From: Lunularia cruciata
Lineage: Eukaryota; Streptophyta; Marchantiopsida; Lunulariales; Lunulariaceae
Direction of reading: 5' to 3'
NCBI GenBank assembly: GCA_948567375.1
Contig: OX419755.1
Coordinates: 45,203,001-45,267,000, forward strand
DNA: 64,000 nucleotides
The position numbers were made by a program, and so were the translations under genes. Each line of letters opens with the position of its first letter. Within the stretch, counting starts at the first letter, position 1. Shown piece by piece: positions 12,972 to 26,129 of this stretch. The notes under the pieces were generated by a model, which was not told where the DNA came from, ran no database searches, and saw only the letters and a list, made by a program, of their open reading frames with translations.

Positions 12972-13328
12972 TAACCAGTTCACCTTTGAATCACACTCAA
13001 CTTGGTCATAATTCAATCCTCAATTCAATAATCTGCCAAAAATGTGCCATGATTACAATCAAGCCATATCCTTTCTAGCTAAGAGATTCCAAGTGATGCT
13101 TATGTACCTTTTTCTACCATGGCTAGGAACTCAAAGGCTCAACATTAAAGAAGTGAGCTTTTAAATAGTGCAAGTGATTATGGATACCATAGTGTGATCA
13201 ATCGTCCTAACATTAAAATCTAGCTGCCATTAAGTAGTCTCCGAGCAACTACTAATATAACCTTGATCACCAAGACTATCACTCCAACATCCAAGCAAAC
13301 TAGCTTTGGCATTGCAAATGTCATGACA
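12972..13328 (-). repeat. family-D 5' LTR core (copy 3)
   Basis: On the minus strand this begins TGTCATGACATTTGC at 13328 and runs to about 12972, just before the leader. It aligns with the 449-bp core of copy 2, shortened by deletions. As in copy 2, block A is missing on both sides: the 5' flank is unrelated, and the leader starts directly after the core. Confidence 0.75.
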
Positions 13329-15006
13329 ACATAAGAACCTCCACAAGAAGAACATGAACTTGGGGAACTTGGAGATGATGTTGCATACCTTCAACATTTG
13401 TAAATAGTACTCCTCAAATGTGTTAAAAATTAATCCCGTAGTTGTCTTTACTTCAACCACAAGATCCCAAAATGTTTGTGGATAACCTATTAGATTTTGT
13501 GTGGATTGATTTGGTTATGAGTTCTAGTGAGTGGCAAAATTCCAATTTTCTTGCTTGCGTATATTTTTCCCTTAATTCTAGTCGTCATACTTTTCTACTC
13601 ACAAGGTAATGTGTAGTAATGGATTTCAAGTTAGAACCTGAATTTGTGGAAAGGAAGATAAAAGGCTATTGTGCAGGGAGGAAATAATGTAATGCAAATT
13701 ATCAAATTTTTAAAATGATATAAAATTTATTTGCAATCCTTTTGCTTTGCCCTTGGATGTTGTGATCTTTAACCAATTAACCCTTCATACATAGAGGTGA
13801 TAGAGTGATCGTTTTAGTGGAATTGTGGTGCATTCTTACAAGATTGAGGGATCTGAATGTCTTAATGGAGCAAGGGGTATGTTCTTAGAGGATTGAGGAG
13901 TATCTTTGCAATTTTATGAACTTAAAGGTGTATATTTCAGATTAGAATAAAATACAAGAGTATCCAATCCAATTTCCCTTTATCAAAACAAGGTCAAACA
14001 TATAGATATTTTTTTAATGTATACCACTAACTCAAGTAGAAAAAAATATAATTTCTTTTAAACGAATAGATCATAACGAAACTCATTAAGCTAGCTAGTG
14101 ATTTCTTAATTACACCAATTAAAATTCTCTGCCATCCAAATATCATGTTAAAGAATAATAATCTCATATTTGTTACAGCCAACTAATGTCTAAAGGTGAA
14201 ACAAATAAGCATATCAAATTTACTTAGGTTTATAATCTATTCAATTGAATTTTTATACTATTCTAAAATACAAAGAACTGTAAAGAAGCCAATAAGGAAT
14301 TCCTCTCACTAATAACTTTCGTCTACAGTTTAGCTCTTATGAATCAAGAGAAAACATAAGTGTGAAGAAGGCAACCACATAGAACATACATGAGGGAGGG
14401 GAAGACCCATCAACTCACACTGTGCAAGGGACAGACAAAAGAGGTAAAATGAAACTAGCCTCCGATATTATCGATTTGAGAAATCTTCACTACCGCACCT
14501 AAGATATACTAATTATACATGTCCTGGAGCATCAGTAGAAACATCCCCTGGAGTTACTCTCTTATGGATTGCAAGATGGATTGCCAATGCTCTGTAAGTG
14601 AAGATGTAATACTGATAATACTGATATACTAATAAACACTGATGAAATATTACCCTCTAGGAAACTATTGATTAGCCAATTTGGGTGAGCATCGCCTGTC
14701 CCTTAGGGTACGGGACCGCGATCCTAGCGTTCACTGGTCCAGAAGTCATGGGGACCGCCAGTCGCAGGGTCATTTTGATGGCACTGTTGGCGAAGAATGG
14801 CAGATTTTGCGCCAGACTTAGTAACAGTCTCTAATTGTAGCGATAACACTGGGCTGTAGCAATGAGTTCGTCACAAAACTCCAGCATACATGAAACTCCT
14901 TCCTTCGAAGGACGTCTCGAGGTGCAGTCTTGGTTCATGCCGGCCATATTCCTCCGTTGGTTTTGTTTCTTGATCCTTGCAAGAGCGAGCAACAACAGAA
15001 GGAGCG
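13329..15006. other. upstream flank of OST48, no gene seen
   Basis: 13329-14300 is AT-rich with nothing I can assign. Base composition rises from about 14690, and 14690-15006 probably includes the promoter and 5' UTR of OST48. I do not see a convincing TATA box. Open frames starting at 14862, 14930 and 14977 are out of frame or begin with TTG, and they end in or run into the OST48 first exon. Confidence 0.4.
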
Positions 15007-18000
15007 ATGGCGTTGTCCATGCGAGTGCAAGCGTTGTTCGGGATCGCGATCTTGCTTCCTACGATATGCGCAGCCTTTTCAGAGGATAAACCTACCGATC
15101 AGCGTGTCCTCGTGTTGTTGGACGATCTGGCACTGAAGTCGTCCCATTCGCTCTTTTTCAAGTCCTTGACAAGTAAGTATTGGATTATGTTGTCGTGTTG
15201 AGCGTGTAAAATTTGATGATTGAAGATCTTTGCTAAGGCTTCCAGCTGCATCTTGTTTCACTTTGAGGTTTTATGTTTTCTCCTGTGCCGGACTATGGCG
15301 TATAGTAGGAAAATAGAGGTAATGTTTCTAGATGGCGGAAGTATTTGATTTGATCAGAGTGGCATTTTTTCGATTGAATGGCCATGTTGGACCCTAACTA
15401 GAAGATACGGGAATGCAGGTCGGGGATACGACTTGGATATCAAACTAGCTGACGATCCGAAGTTGGCTTTGCAAAAGTATGGAGAGTATCTGTATGATGC
15501 TCTTATTCTCTTTGCGCCATCCGTTGAAGGTGTGGAATATCCTACTATTCCTGGATCATCCCATTTTGGCCTCTGAGTCAGCGTGGCCGTTGTTGCTTGA
15601 AATCTGTTGTTATGGAAGTTAGTGGGATCTCTTGCTTTAAACCTTCTGTTCAGAAATTGCTTCGAAGATTGTGCAACCACATATATTTCTGGTATTCAGC
15701 GGTTCTGTTATATTTTATTTCTCATTATGTTGCGACTTCAAGTATGTTTATCAATTCATGTTAGTTCCATTTCCTGAGCTGCTATTCATTTCGATTTGCA
15801 CACATTCATGCTTATATTTCATCTGCATTGCATATGCACTTAGTGGGTTCTGGATCCCCCGATCTTCGGACGGCTTCTGCTCGCATTTCCCATAGGTTTA
15901 TCAATTCATCTGAAAGAAGTTGCTGAATGAAACCGCAGGACAACTCGGAGGCAACTTGGATGTACCCGCTATTTTGGACTTTGTCGATTCTGGTCACGAC
16001 TTGATTCTCGCTGCGGACACTCACACTTCTGACCTCATACGTGACATTGCAACGGAATGTGGTGTGGACTTTGATGAGGTTGGTTACTCAAGACATCCCA
16101 GGCCCTCCTGGAGGCAGCAGCGTATCAAGAAGTTGCCCAAATTGCATGATTTAGTTTTACACTTATCCTGAAGCTCCACAGTGACTAATCTAAGACGTTG
16201 TACTCTGTGAATGCGCAGGATATGGAGGCTGTGGTTGTCGATCATATCAACTTTGCTGTGCAGAGTGAAAGCGACCATTCTCTCATCGTGGGCGAGAACT
16301 TTGTCAATTCCCAAGTCATTTTGGGTCCAGCTCCTATTGAGGTGTGAACTCCTTGCTTGTTCCTATTCTCTTTCTGAGGACTTCCTACACTGGTCTTTGG
16401 GTAATCAACACTAATCGATGACAAATGCAGGCCCCCGTACTCTTCCGTGGAATTGCTCACTCTGTGAATCCTGCTAGCGAGCTGGTGAGCATGTGATCCT
16501 CTGCCGTCAATTGTGCATACTTATAAGCAACTTGCTTAGCGTCTCTGTGATGCTGGTGATTCGGAATGATTTCTTGTTAGACCAACAACTGGTTTATTCT
16601 GAAATGGTATCGCAAGGATGTACCATTTGAGTGTCTAGGTTGAGGGTGGCCTTGTATTCACTACTATTGTGTGTGAGCATGCTTAGGTGGTTACAGTCCT
16701 ATCAGCATCTCCATCCGCGTTCTCTGCTCCTCCAAATTCTGTGCTGACGGCCCCCCCAGCTCTGACTGGCACTTCCATTTCACTTGTTTCTGTCGTTCAG
16801 GTACTTGAAATGTTTAAAGCTTGAACGGCAATTTAGGAACTTTTTTAAAGTATCTTCACGTTTCACCGTGATTTGAATCTAGCAGGAAATACTGTGACTA
16901 ACAAGAGCTTACCACCTGTATCTCGTATGGAACTAGTCTTACTTATGGCCATGTTTGCCACTAATTCTATTGCAGGCAAGGAACAACGCTCGTGTTTTAA
17001 TATCCGGCTCTCTGGATCTATTCAGTGACAAGTAAAGCTCTGAACTGGTTCCTGGATCGGAGTTTTAAGTAAGAGTGGTAGTCTGGTTCTTCTTTCTCCC
17101 ATTATGCATGAATGTCAAAGTTCTGGTTAGTGCGGGGTATGGCCAGTTTAGATCTCTTTTGACTGCTAGACTTAAAGAGTAAAAGGGATGTTATGCAGAG
17201 ACTGAGTCATTCCCTTGAAAAATTGGATGTGCAGGCTTTTCAAGTCGTCGGTTAAGAAGGTCGGAAGCTCAAGGTAGGAGTTTCAGTGTGTTATCCTACT
17301 CATGAACCGAGCTCTTTTGTGCTAATATCAGCTTTTCCTACTTATTTTTTCTCATCATCTGTCTCTGAAGCAGTTCCACAGGATCGGGAAACGAGCAGCT
17401 GGCTGTCGAGCTTAGCAAGTGGACATTCCACGAGCGGGGACATTTGAAGGTTGTTAATTTATCCTCAATGTCTTCTTATTCCTTAGTAATAGTAACCCAT
17501 TATGGAGCCACTGTATCTGGCTCTGCGCTTTTACTTCGATTTTATGCGGACACAGTGACTCTATTTCTCTCTAGGCTATGAATGTGCGTCACAACAAGAT
17601 TGGAGAGAAGGATGAACCTGCAATGTACAGAATTACCGATCAGCTGGTACGTTCTATTGAATACTTAATTCTCTAGCCCATCTCAGTTGTTATGTTTGCT
17701 ATGAACTGAAGACTCTTTCTGTAGAAGTTATGCTGAACATGTTTTATCTAGACAAGCCGTCTATTTCTCCTGTGGTAGTGCGTGAAGGATACAGTAGCTA
17801 TATACACTTTGTCAACGGAGATGCTCGTGGTTGGTTTCGTCTTTGAGTTCCATTTCGGTTGGCTCGGTGGTCGTTAGATCTTTTTTTCTTTTCCAGAAAA
17901 TGACAAGGGTAGAGTGTGGCTGTTACTTGAGAACGCACAAGGTGCCCAAATTTATGTAACGTGTTACTATTTCATTATAGCAGACGTCAATTGACGTGAT

Positions 18001-18910
18001 CTGTTTGCTGCACAGGAATATACTTTCGAGATTCACGAATGGACTGGCAAGGAATGGAGACCATATCAAGCTGATGATGTCCAAGTTCAGTTTTACATGA
18101 TGAGTCCATATGTCCTGAAAACCATGGATCACAACGGCAAGGTATATACTCTTTCGTCTTAGCAAGTTGTTGCAAGTTCATTTAGTGTAGATCAAGCAGT
18201 TAAGAGAGAAGATTCCGCTCAGACTCTTACGAGTTCTGCATAATAGAGAACTGGCTACGAATGGTCGTGAAGGAGGTCCATCTAGGTCGTAGAACAAGAA
18301 AGTAAGTTCAAGGTTAGCAATCTACAGATCTTCTCTTTTGGTATTTTAGAACTCCAGAGAGTGTATCTCGTGAGATAGGTTACTTATCCGGTTCTGCAAT
18401 TTTTTTTCTTTTATTAATTCCAGTCCTGGAAAATACTGTAGGGTCTGTACCACACAGCTTTCCAAGTGCCAGACGTGTACGGTGTGTTCCAGTTCAAGGT
18501 TGAATACAAGCAGCTCGGGTACACAAGCCTCACTTTGAGCAAGCAGATCCCAGTACGTCCGTTTCGCCACAATGAATACGAACGCTTTATCCCAGCAGCT
18601 TATCCCTACTATGGTGGTGCTTTCTCGATGGTACAACTTCTCAAAGCCATTCTCGGTTGTTCTAGTATAGAAAGCGGGCTTTAAAGTTTTGACTCGTCTG
18701 ATTAGCATGTTCTAGTTCCACCTGTCTGGCTTTGTGTAATTGAATGTATAAACGTAAGAACTCATTATAAATCTGTCATAGTTTTGCTGGTAATGTACAT
18801 ACAGATTTCTCAATTTTCAAAGTTCTTGATGCTTGACTCTTTGTAACTCGGTTCCTTACAGATGACCGGCTTCTTCCTGTTTGGGATTGTATTTCTGTAT
18901 CACAAATGAG
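15007..18910 (+). CDS. OST48: oligosaccharyltransferase 48 kDa subunit
   Basis: This is the non-catalytic OST48/WBP1 (DDOST) subunit of the ER oligosaccharyltransferase that N-glycosylates nascent proteins. Thirteen GT-AG exons join in frame: 15007-15172, 15419-15529, 15939-16078, 16219-16341, 16431-16484, 16687-16800, 16976-17031, 17235-17273, 17374-17449, 17575-17646, 18016-18141, 18442-18630, 18863-18910. They sum to 1,314 nt, 437 residues, the usual plant length (Arabidopsis DGL1). A signal peptide of about 23 residues precedes the lumenal domain ([68 protein letters not shown]). The last exon encodes the membrane segment ending FGIVFLYHK. The first in-frame ATG is used. The gene looks intact and sits alone, and its composition is richer in GC than the surrounding repeats. 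Confidence 0.95.
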
Positions 18911-19401
18911 GTAGTTAATCCACAGGTCCCCTGTGCACCGTACTGTCCTGCGGCCTTTTTGACACTCTTAATAGATTACGGAGCGAAGATACTCGTAGCA
19001 GGAGATAGGCGTTTTAAACTAATTAGGTTTCCAGCCTACCAGATTTCTCGCTGTTGCATCTCAAGAGCAGAGGAGAGGATTGAGTTGACGGTACATCCTG
19101 AAGCCGACCGTGACGACAGGAGATATTATCCATTTGACCGGGGTTAGAAACCGAAGCCTGGATTGTGCACTGAAACGAAGGTCTTCTAGTCTAAATTGAT
19201 TCGAAGTCTTTGGTCCATCACATCTTGACTACAGGACTCGAGGTTTTCCTTACAGTTGAGTTACATCTCTCAGTAGTATACTGAAACGTTACAGGATCAA
19301 ATGATCTTATTCTGCAATGGAATCAAAGAGGCGTAGATTTTTGAAAAATGTATGTCAGACGTGTATGTCAGCTATGATGTGGTGCCATTCGTTTTTACTT
19401 T

Positions 19402-19407
19402 AATAAA
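19402..19407 (+). promoter_or_regulatory. possible polyadenylation signal of OST48
   Basis: AATAAA lies 492 nt after the stop codon. It is the first exact match I noticed in the 3' flank. Plant signals are loose, so this is only suggestive. Confidence 0.35.
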
Positions 19408-19409
19408 CC

Positions 19410-21087
19410 CTGGGTGCAAGTTATTTTCTACTTGAGGACCTTACGAGTTGGTCGTGAGGGTTTTGACTCTGGAACGATCTACATGCAAAGTATGTCTAAC
19501 GCGCCTTGTCTTAAGTAGTTGGTGCCCATTCTATTCATATATTGACCAAAGGGAATAATTAAAAAACAGTTGGTGCCCATCTTACGCATGCAGTAACGAG
19601 GGCACCAATTCTCAAGAATGAGCAGCAAAATCAGTTGAGCGAGAAAGAAGATCTTAGAGACTCAGAAGCACATCAACTAGGTAAGAGTGGGTGCTTTCAT
19701 CTGACCGTTATCTATTAAATTGATGGATTTGTTGAACAGTATATCGATGTGTTCGTAGCTGGTTTCATATCTCCATACTTCCATATGCTTCCCCTAGACC
19801 CCATATTCTCTTAAAACTATGGAGATGGGTATCCGTGGAATGTTATCACCGTTCACTGCATGTTACCGTATCCCTCGTGGTGGGTACTCGTGTTGACTCT
19901 AGGTATTCCGGATTTTACACAATAATCCCGCACTATGAAATGTGTTAGGTGTTGCTGGGAATTCAGGTTAGATCTGCACAAAATTGTCGAATCCGATGCT
20001 CAATGAACGATGCACGGACAGGCGGAAGAGATGACTGGTACCGTTTAGTCGTGGATCCGACTACACTTTTGGTCGATTTAACGAGTTTCTTAGTAGGCAC
20101 ATGCGGAAACAGAGCATGCAGCGTTAATCCTAGTCCCCTGTACAGTGGGTCCTCGGGCTGCAAGTTAGCAGGATTGCACTTCCCTCCGACCATAAATGAA
20201 TCTTCGGTAGTCGTGAACTGTTAACCCTTAGTGTAAGTAATTAGGTGTCCCTGCACTACTAATCGCCAACACCTCGACAGGACTTCACTGTGAAAACGCC
20301 GTCACTTCATCCACATAATTAGTTACATGGATTCTCGATTGGCTGACCCGCTGATACATCTGTGTCCACTACATGGTCCGATGGTTTTCTCGTCATAGCA
20401 GTGAAATCAGGGTCACGTCCAAATCAGTCCGTGCTATTGCTCCCTCATTCCAAACTTTCGGTGGTCCAGCTAACGCGCAATACTATCACAGAATTCTTCC
20501 AGACCCCGCTTTTTAAAAGATTTGAGTTCATGTCTGACACGGCTGAATGTTAGAAGTTGCAAAATGAAGACGCAACTGAGGAACAATGACGCATGGAAGA
20601 TGGAGCCTCGTAACGAGAGCGCCTATCTGGAGTAGAAGGAAGGATACGGTCAAACAAACCGATTTGAAGAGCAGGTCGTGAGTTGGGGCATTGCTTGTCT
20701 AGGACGTTGAATTCAGTATGTCAAACGGAAGCGAATGAGACTGGCTTCAGAATCACGGAGAACAAAACGGTTCGAAAGTCTCTTCAACAGTTCATGGCTA
20801 ACAAAATATCTAGCGCAGATGGCACATTCAGGCTTTGCACAGCAGTGGAGGAGAAGCCATAAATTTCATGAGGCTAGTCTTCGTGATTCTATTTGTGGTC
20901 CCTAAAGTCGTTCGTTCCTCTCGTGCACCTCCGGCACGGACGGAGGCAACCAGCAGGTTTTTGATCCAAATCGCCAAAACTGTCGACGATTCCTCAAGTT
21001 CTTGAGGTCCTTCAAGCCAAATCATCCAGCGGTGAGATGAAACGCGTATGTAACATGACAAGCTACAACTGTAGTAATAACGCTTCA
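19410..21087. other. intergenic, host-like composition, no gene recognised
   Basis: Base composition here is more balanced than in the repeat blocks, and no repeat family seen elsewhere in the window matches. Frames at 19949-20224 (+), 19963-20193 (-), 20362-20553 (+) and 20828-21088 (-) are short and overlap on opposite strands, with no recognisable motif. The last lies in the probable 3' flank of the gene at 21088-21357. Confidence 0.4.
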
Positions 21088-21357
21088 TTATTTTCTCTTC
21101 TTGGGGAGAACTAACCTAGATTCTGGATTATCTTCCTCCTCATCGCTCAGTGATTCTTCCAGATTTACACCCGTCTCCTCCAAAGGTGTATTTCGTCGGA
21201 GGAGATAGTCTCCAAGAAACTGCATGCACTCTCCTTTCAGTTGCACCAGCGCAGCCGACAATGCTTCGCCTTTCGAGACCGACATGGAGAGCTGATCTTC
21301 CGCACCCAACACAATGGTCACCGCCGCTACTGCTTCTGATCCTTTCTCCTCCGCCAT
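21088..21357 (-). CDS. small acidic protein with C-terminal nuclear-signal-like tail
   Basis: A single-exon frame of 89 residues starts at an ATG (21357) as MAEEKGSEAV. Its first two thirds read like one small domain with alternating hydrophobic residues and a helix around residues 31-53. Residues 65-78 form an acidic Ser/Glu/Asp cluster (SLSDEEEDNPESR), and the end is basic (PKKRK). I do not recognise the family. Length, acidic tail and basic end recall the small KEOPS subunit GON7, but that is a weak analogy. The codon pattern and defined tail argue for a real gene, and it is the best frame in this region. It converges on OST48, with about 2.2 kb between their stops. Confidence 0.55.
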   Translation of the reverse strand: MAEEKGSEAVAAVTIVLGAEDQLSMSVSKGEALSAALVQLKGECMQFLGDYLLRRNTPLEETGVNLEESLSDEEEDNPESRLVLPKKRK

Positions 21358-21429
21358 ATCCCCACACCACGCAATCCCTAAAGTCTTTTCCTCTCTACTG
21401 AACCTTCGCTGATTCTACTCCATGCATGT

Positions 21430-24400
21430 CCGTCCTTCCCCTGCACTCCGACGGCAACCTCCTGTTGTCAACATGCACAGGCTCTTCTGCAGATAGACTG
21501 AACGACCATCTTCAGGAAAAGGTTATACTATCCGCTCAGGTTTCAAATTCCCTCTATAGATAGGATTGCGAAGGTTTTCGAATGCCAATAATTTGTAACT
21601 TTATCTATCTATCGTGAGCTACATGAACTTTCTTCAAATTAATTCAATATATGTAAATATAAGTAGATAATTACTGATTCGTAATTTGAAATATAGCTAT
21701 TTGCAATTCAAAGGTGTGCTGTGGGGTCGACTTAGTGCATCTTCTTTTGCCGAGAGAAAATGTGATTGATGGATGATGTTGATTCAACTGAAAACTTACT
21801 CTTCAAGTCAATCTCTATTCTAAACTATTCATCTCTTTTTAAGTATCACATATTTCTTCCTTCAAGAGAATTGTATTATGATGGACAAGTGAAGGTTTTA
21901 TTTTTTTGTGTTCAATAATAAATAACCATCTTCAGAATGCTTCAAAAATAACCGTTTGCACTTTGTATTGCTGTAAATGTCAAATAAATTTCTGGTTAAA
22001 GTGATATCTACCATTGATTAATCACCTCAAACTCAAAATTATAACTGCTCAAAAAAACTATGTTCGATGGCTACTTTGACATTCGCAAAACTTATGGAGG
22101 TTCAAATGACCATTATAGAGTGCATATGTGTACTTTCTAACCATTTATGATGCAAAATTTGACGTGAATTTTGAGTAATTTTGGTATCCATGATGGACGA
22201 CATAAAAGTTATCATTTACGCATCTAAATTATCTACTGTTGATAATGACTGAAAATAATAAAGAGTTCAATAAGAGAAAATGTCACAATTCATATCACCA
22301 TTATATAGAGGATAAAGGGTGGTACTTTATAACCGTTTATGATGCTAAATTTGACATCAATTTTGTGTGATTTTGTTATCGACCGTGCAATATGAAATTA
22401 TTATTTATCAATAAAAATTATTTATATTTTTATAATATCTGACAACAATAAAGAGTCCTATATGAGGAAAATTTACAATTATATAACTCAACTTAAAGAA
22501 CATTTACATGCTAGAAAAGAAACCATGTATTTTATGCTCAAAATACTCCAAAAGAAGGATAAATTAAAAAAGGTAATCAAGAAACAAAGAGAATAAGTTA
22601 TGAATTTTCTCTCATTGATCATCGTTTTGAATCTAAATGAAATCCGCAAATAATTTGTAATGATTTCCACCATTTTCAAGTGAGTTTAAAATAGAAAGAA
22701 AACAAGTATAAAACAAAGAAACAACTATCAAAATAATAAAATATTCAAATTTACTCTTCTGAATTATAAAGTGGCACTAGACACTAGACTAATCATCTTC
22801 CAAATTACTTGTTCTTTATCATCGGGTACACTAGAAAATTCTCTCACCGAATTACCCTTGAGAATTTAAAGAAATTTTTTTTTACTTATCTTAAGCAAAC
22901 AATAGAATCGCTTAAAAGTTCAAGTTCAAAGTATACTAGACCTATTTCCCAAACAACCTAATATTTCTCTTACACCATTGGGTATATATTTGGAAATATT
23001 AGTTTGCTTATACATCTTATGTTGTTATTGCACACTCCAGCGCAAGATTTTTCTTGAATATTAGTAGTTATGTGTATACTTATTGCTTGAGTTCAATTAT
23101 ATTGCATACTATAGTGCATACTTTTGTTGAAGACTATTTCTAGAAACCACAAAAATGAATATCTCAATTGCTAATTTGTTTAAATGACAAACACAATACT
23201 CAAATATAAATTAGTCAATAAAATACTAAAGAAAAATCAGCAAGTTCTCAACTTCTTTTTTGCTTTGCATCTCGACAAAATCTCTTAACTCTAACGTTAG
23301 CCTCTCTTAGCCTTGTTGATATGACTAATATAGATGTGTCTAATTAGGAGAAAAACAACTCTGATTTTCATGAAAATCATAATACGAGCAAGGATAAATA
23401 GGCAAGAAGGATGGAATTTTTTTATTTCCTTATGTTATGTCATCTATAAATATTACAGTTTAGCATCCCATGTAAGATAATATTTAAGTTTGCATCATTC
23501 TGGATACACTCTTACAAGAGAAAAATTCTTGCTTCAAGAGTTTGATTGAAAACAAGTATAACTTGACAATTAGTATGAATTTCGTAGATGCCCAAAAAAT
23601 AACAGTTTTGCTTGCTTTATCACATTTACAATTATTCCTTGATAAATTAGCAAAACGTACTTAGCAAAACATTTTTTTTTCATGATTAGCCAACTTAGTA
23701 TTTTCTCCATAAATTCCTTATGCTGCAAATAAAGCATGCAATATACAAGAAAAGAGTGAAACTTGGATATTCAATCACACAATTAGTGATAGAAAGTAAG
23801 TGCTTATTATGTATAAAATCCTTCATAGTACCTTCTGCCAAATTATATTTTTTGAGAAAGTATATTTTGGAGAAAATTCCTTTGCTTTACTACATTAATA
23901 AAAATAAATTTATCTTTAAATTTCAACTTTGCATGTAACAAATAAATATTTAAGCTTTTCATAGTCCATGTATATAAAAAATGATTTTTTGTGAAAATTT
24001 TTGACATGCACGTAAAGAAGTGACCTTTTAGAATTTGAGATTTGAAAAAGCCTATCAGCCTTATCGTAAAATCTACTTAATATGATAAACCCTTTTGAAT
24101 CGTTAACACTAATGTTTGTTTTGTAATATTCATCTATCTCTTCCTTGGTGACATTAGATATCTACATAGAGCATATGTTTTTAATGACCGCAAAGAAGAT
24201 ATCAAGCCACTCATTAACAAGAAATTCAAGATGCAATCAGTATGTTCTTTGAAAACCCTTGGAACAATTGATGGATTAAAAGAGACACTAATGGAGTCAT
24301 TCTCTTGAATGTAACTATAAACTACTCTCATATTACAATAATGTGTGTGAATCTTTCTCACTTGCCTTAGGAAATCCTTATTATAACAACAGATTTCTTA

Positions 24401-24692
24401 CCTTTATGCACTGGAAAAATCAGGCCTTTCTTATTATATTTAATTACTTGATAATATAAATATTGTTAAGATAAGAAGGTGTGTTTTAATTTCTTGATAC
24501 AATCTTAAGAAATATGCCTAAAGATAAAGGCTCTACTATGAACTCCAACTATAAAAGCGATACTCTATGAACCCTAACTTTATAGACAATATGTTTTTGG
24601 CTTTAAGCCTCATAACATATCAATCTTTGAGAAAAAATATTTAAAATAATGATTTAAAATAATGATTTAAAATAATAATACAATATTTTCTC
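21430..24692. other. AT-rich intergenic stretch, no gene recognised
   Basis: No coding frame stands out. A diverged tandem duplication lies at 22090-22465, and simple AT-rich runs occur near 24640-24690. The frames at 22488-22679 (-), 23720-23938 (+) and 24134-24361 (-) are short and of AT-rich composition with no motif. Confidence 0.4.
22090..22465. repeat. diverged tandem duplication, about 185-bp unit
   Basis: Two consecutive units share an ordered set of blocks: ACCATTATA, AACC(A/G)TTTATGATGC, AAATTTGAC, ATTTTGGTATC or its variant, and CAATAAAGAGT. Unit 1 begins near 22105 and unit 2 near 22290. Divergence is high, so the event is old. Confidence 0.5.
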
Positions 24693-25064
24693 TGTTAGAA
24701 AAACACAGTCCCTAGGACCTCTCACAATAGCACATCACAACCACCTTAAACAGAAATCAGAAGACTAAGAGGAAATAACGTGGTTCACTCCCTGTCCCGG
24801 AAGCTACCTCCACGACTGAAACAGGCTCACACCAGCCTTCTTGAAGCTTTATTTCTCGTTGCACATATTTATACATTATAAACAGGTCCATCACTGTCCA
24901 TCACTGTCATGCACTTGAACTTCTAGACAAGTGACTGTCCACTTGCACTTCTAGACAAGTGACAAGCAACGGCCATCAGTTACATTTGCCTTTGCTCTTG
25001 ACAAGCCAAACATAACATTCTCCACATATATAAAGAAGGAAGTAAAGAAAGAATTTCCTCAACA
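24693..25064 (-). repeat. solo LTR of a Ty1/copia-type element
   Basis: On the minus strand it starts TGTTGAGGAAATTC, the start typical of many plant copia LTRs, and ends TTTTTCTAACA. A TATA-like TATAAATATG lies in its middle (minus strand, about 24870). No internal element is attached on either side. The 5-bp flanks (TTCTC and TTGCA) do not match, although TTTTCTC occurs just outside both ends, so the target duplication is unclear. Confidence 0.6.
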
Positions 25065-26129
25065 TTGCATTTTCTCTTTTTATCTTTCAACACCAGAAAT
25101 TTCTACTTCTCACCTAAAATTTTAATTGTATACATACTAACTAAAGATTTTATTTTAGTTATTTCATCTTTGCTTCCTAAAACACTATTTCTTTATATGC
25201 TTGTTTCCAATTTCTAGAATAACAAAGGCAAGAGCAATGGCAAGGTTTTCTCTCCTTTTTCCAATAGTACTCTAATTGTAATATTGAGGAAGTGGATACC
25301 AAAGGCTATATGGATGACTTCTAATGAATGTTTAAGTGCAAATGAGCAATTTATTCATTGAAATTCATAAAATTTATAAAAGAATGATACAAATTTTCTT
25401 AAATTTCAAACATATTTTGATAAATTCAAACATATAGAATTTAGCATATTTTATGCATTGTAAATGATACATAAGAGTTATTTTAAGTGAGTACAAAGAA
25501 ATAGATATTGCATCAACTTGTTTACTTAAATAGAAGCTTGCTATTATAAAGTTAATTGCTAAGAATAAGGGGTAGATTCCATTTACTGATTATTTTAATT
25601 CTGAAGTTTGCTAAATAATTGCTATTAAGTTAGTCATACACTGTTGTTTCTAAACATTTAAAGCAAAGCAAACACTTGCACCTTATTCACTTTGCATAAC
25701 AATAAGCACATAGTGCCAAGCAACTATTAAAGTGCACCTAGCTCCATCACCACCATTATGCATCATGTCATTTTGGTGCAATTCTTACCAAGCATTTTAT
25801 GTATAAATTTTCTAATATCACTAACTTACACTCTTATCTTGATTGTTGGTTTTATTTATTTTTATGTTATTGCAATATGCCTTTTATTTGTTGAAGTTAT
25901 ATCCAGTCTTCACACATATTTTTGGAGGACTGCCTCAACTTTATTGCGTAGGAGTTATGGAGTTGGTGCTAAAGCAAAATTTGCTTGTAAAGAAGAATGT
26001 ATGGTTCCTTTAAGACTTCAAAGAGCACAATCATTATTATGTTGAGGAGATGGCACTAGACCTTACAAGTGCAAAGTCTAAGGTGCCAAAAAAATGTATA
26101 AGGTCATAAAATTTTCTAGTTATCCTTGA
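25065..26129. other. no recognisable gene
   Basis: AT-rich. The frame at 25758-26045 (+) encodes a run of hydrophobic residues, but it has no motif and no homologue I know. I see no repeat shared with the rest of the window. Confidence 0.4.

Larger units (their letters stand above)
4169..13328 (-). mobile_element. family-D retrotransposon, degenerate, 3'-truncated (copy 3)
   Basis: Read on the minus strand from 13328 down, this copy holds a 5' LTR core, a long repeat-bearing leader, gag, protease, methyltransferase, the start of reverse transcriptase and a piece of RNase H, collinear with copy 2. It ends at about 4169 against the family-Y LTR, so integrase, PHD finger and 3' LTR are absent. 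About 2 kb of unrelated DNA (5867-7888) splits the methyltransferase. An internal deletion near 4380-4390 removes the RT palm including the catalytic aspartates. Many stops and frameshifts make it older or less constrained than copy 2. Confidence 0.8.

Noticed and set aside
14862-15201. Alternative frames overlapping OST48 exon 1
   Set aside because: They are out of frame or begin with TTG. The ATG at 15007 gives a signal peptide and the expected 437-residue protein.
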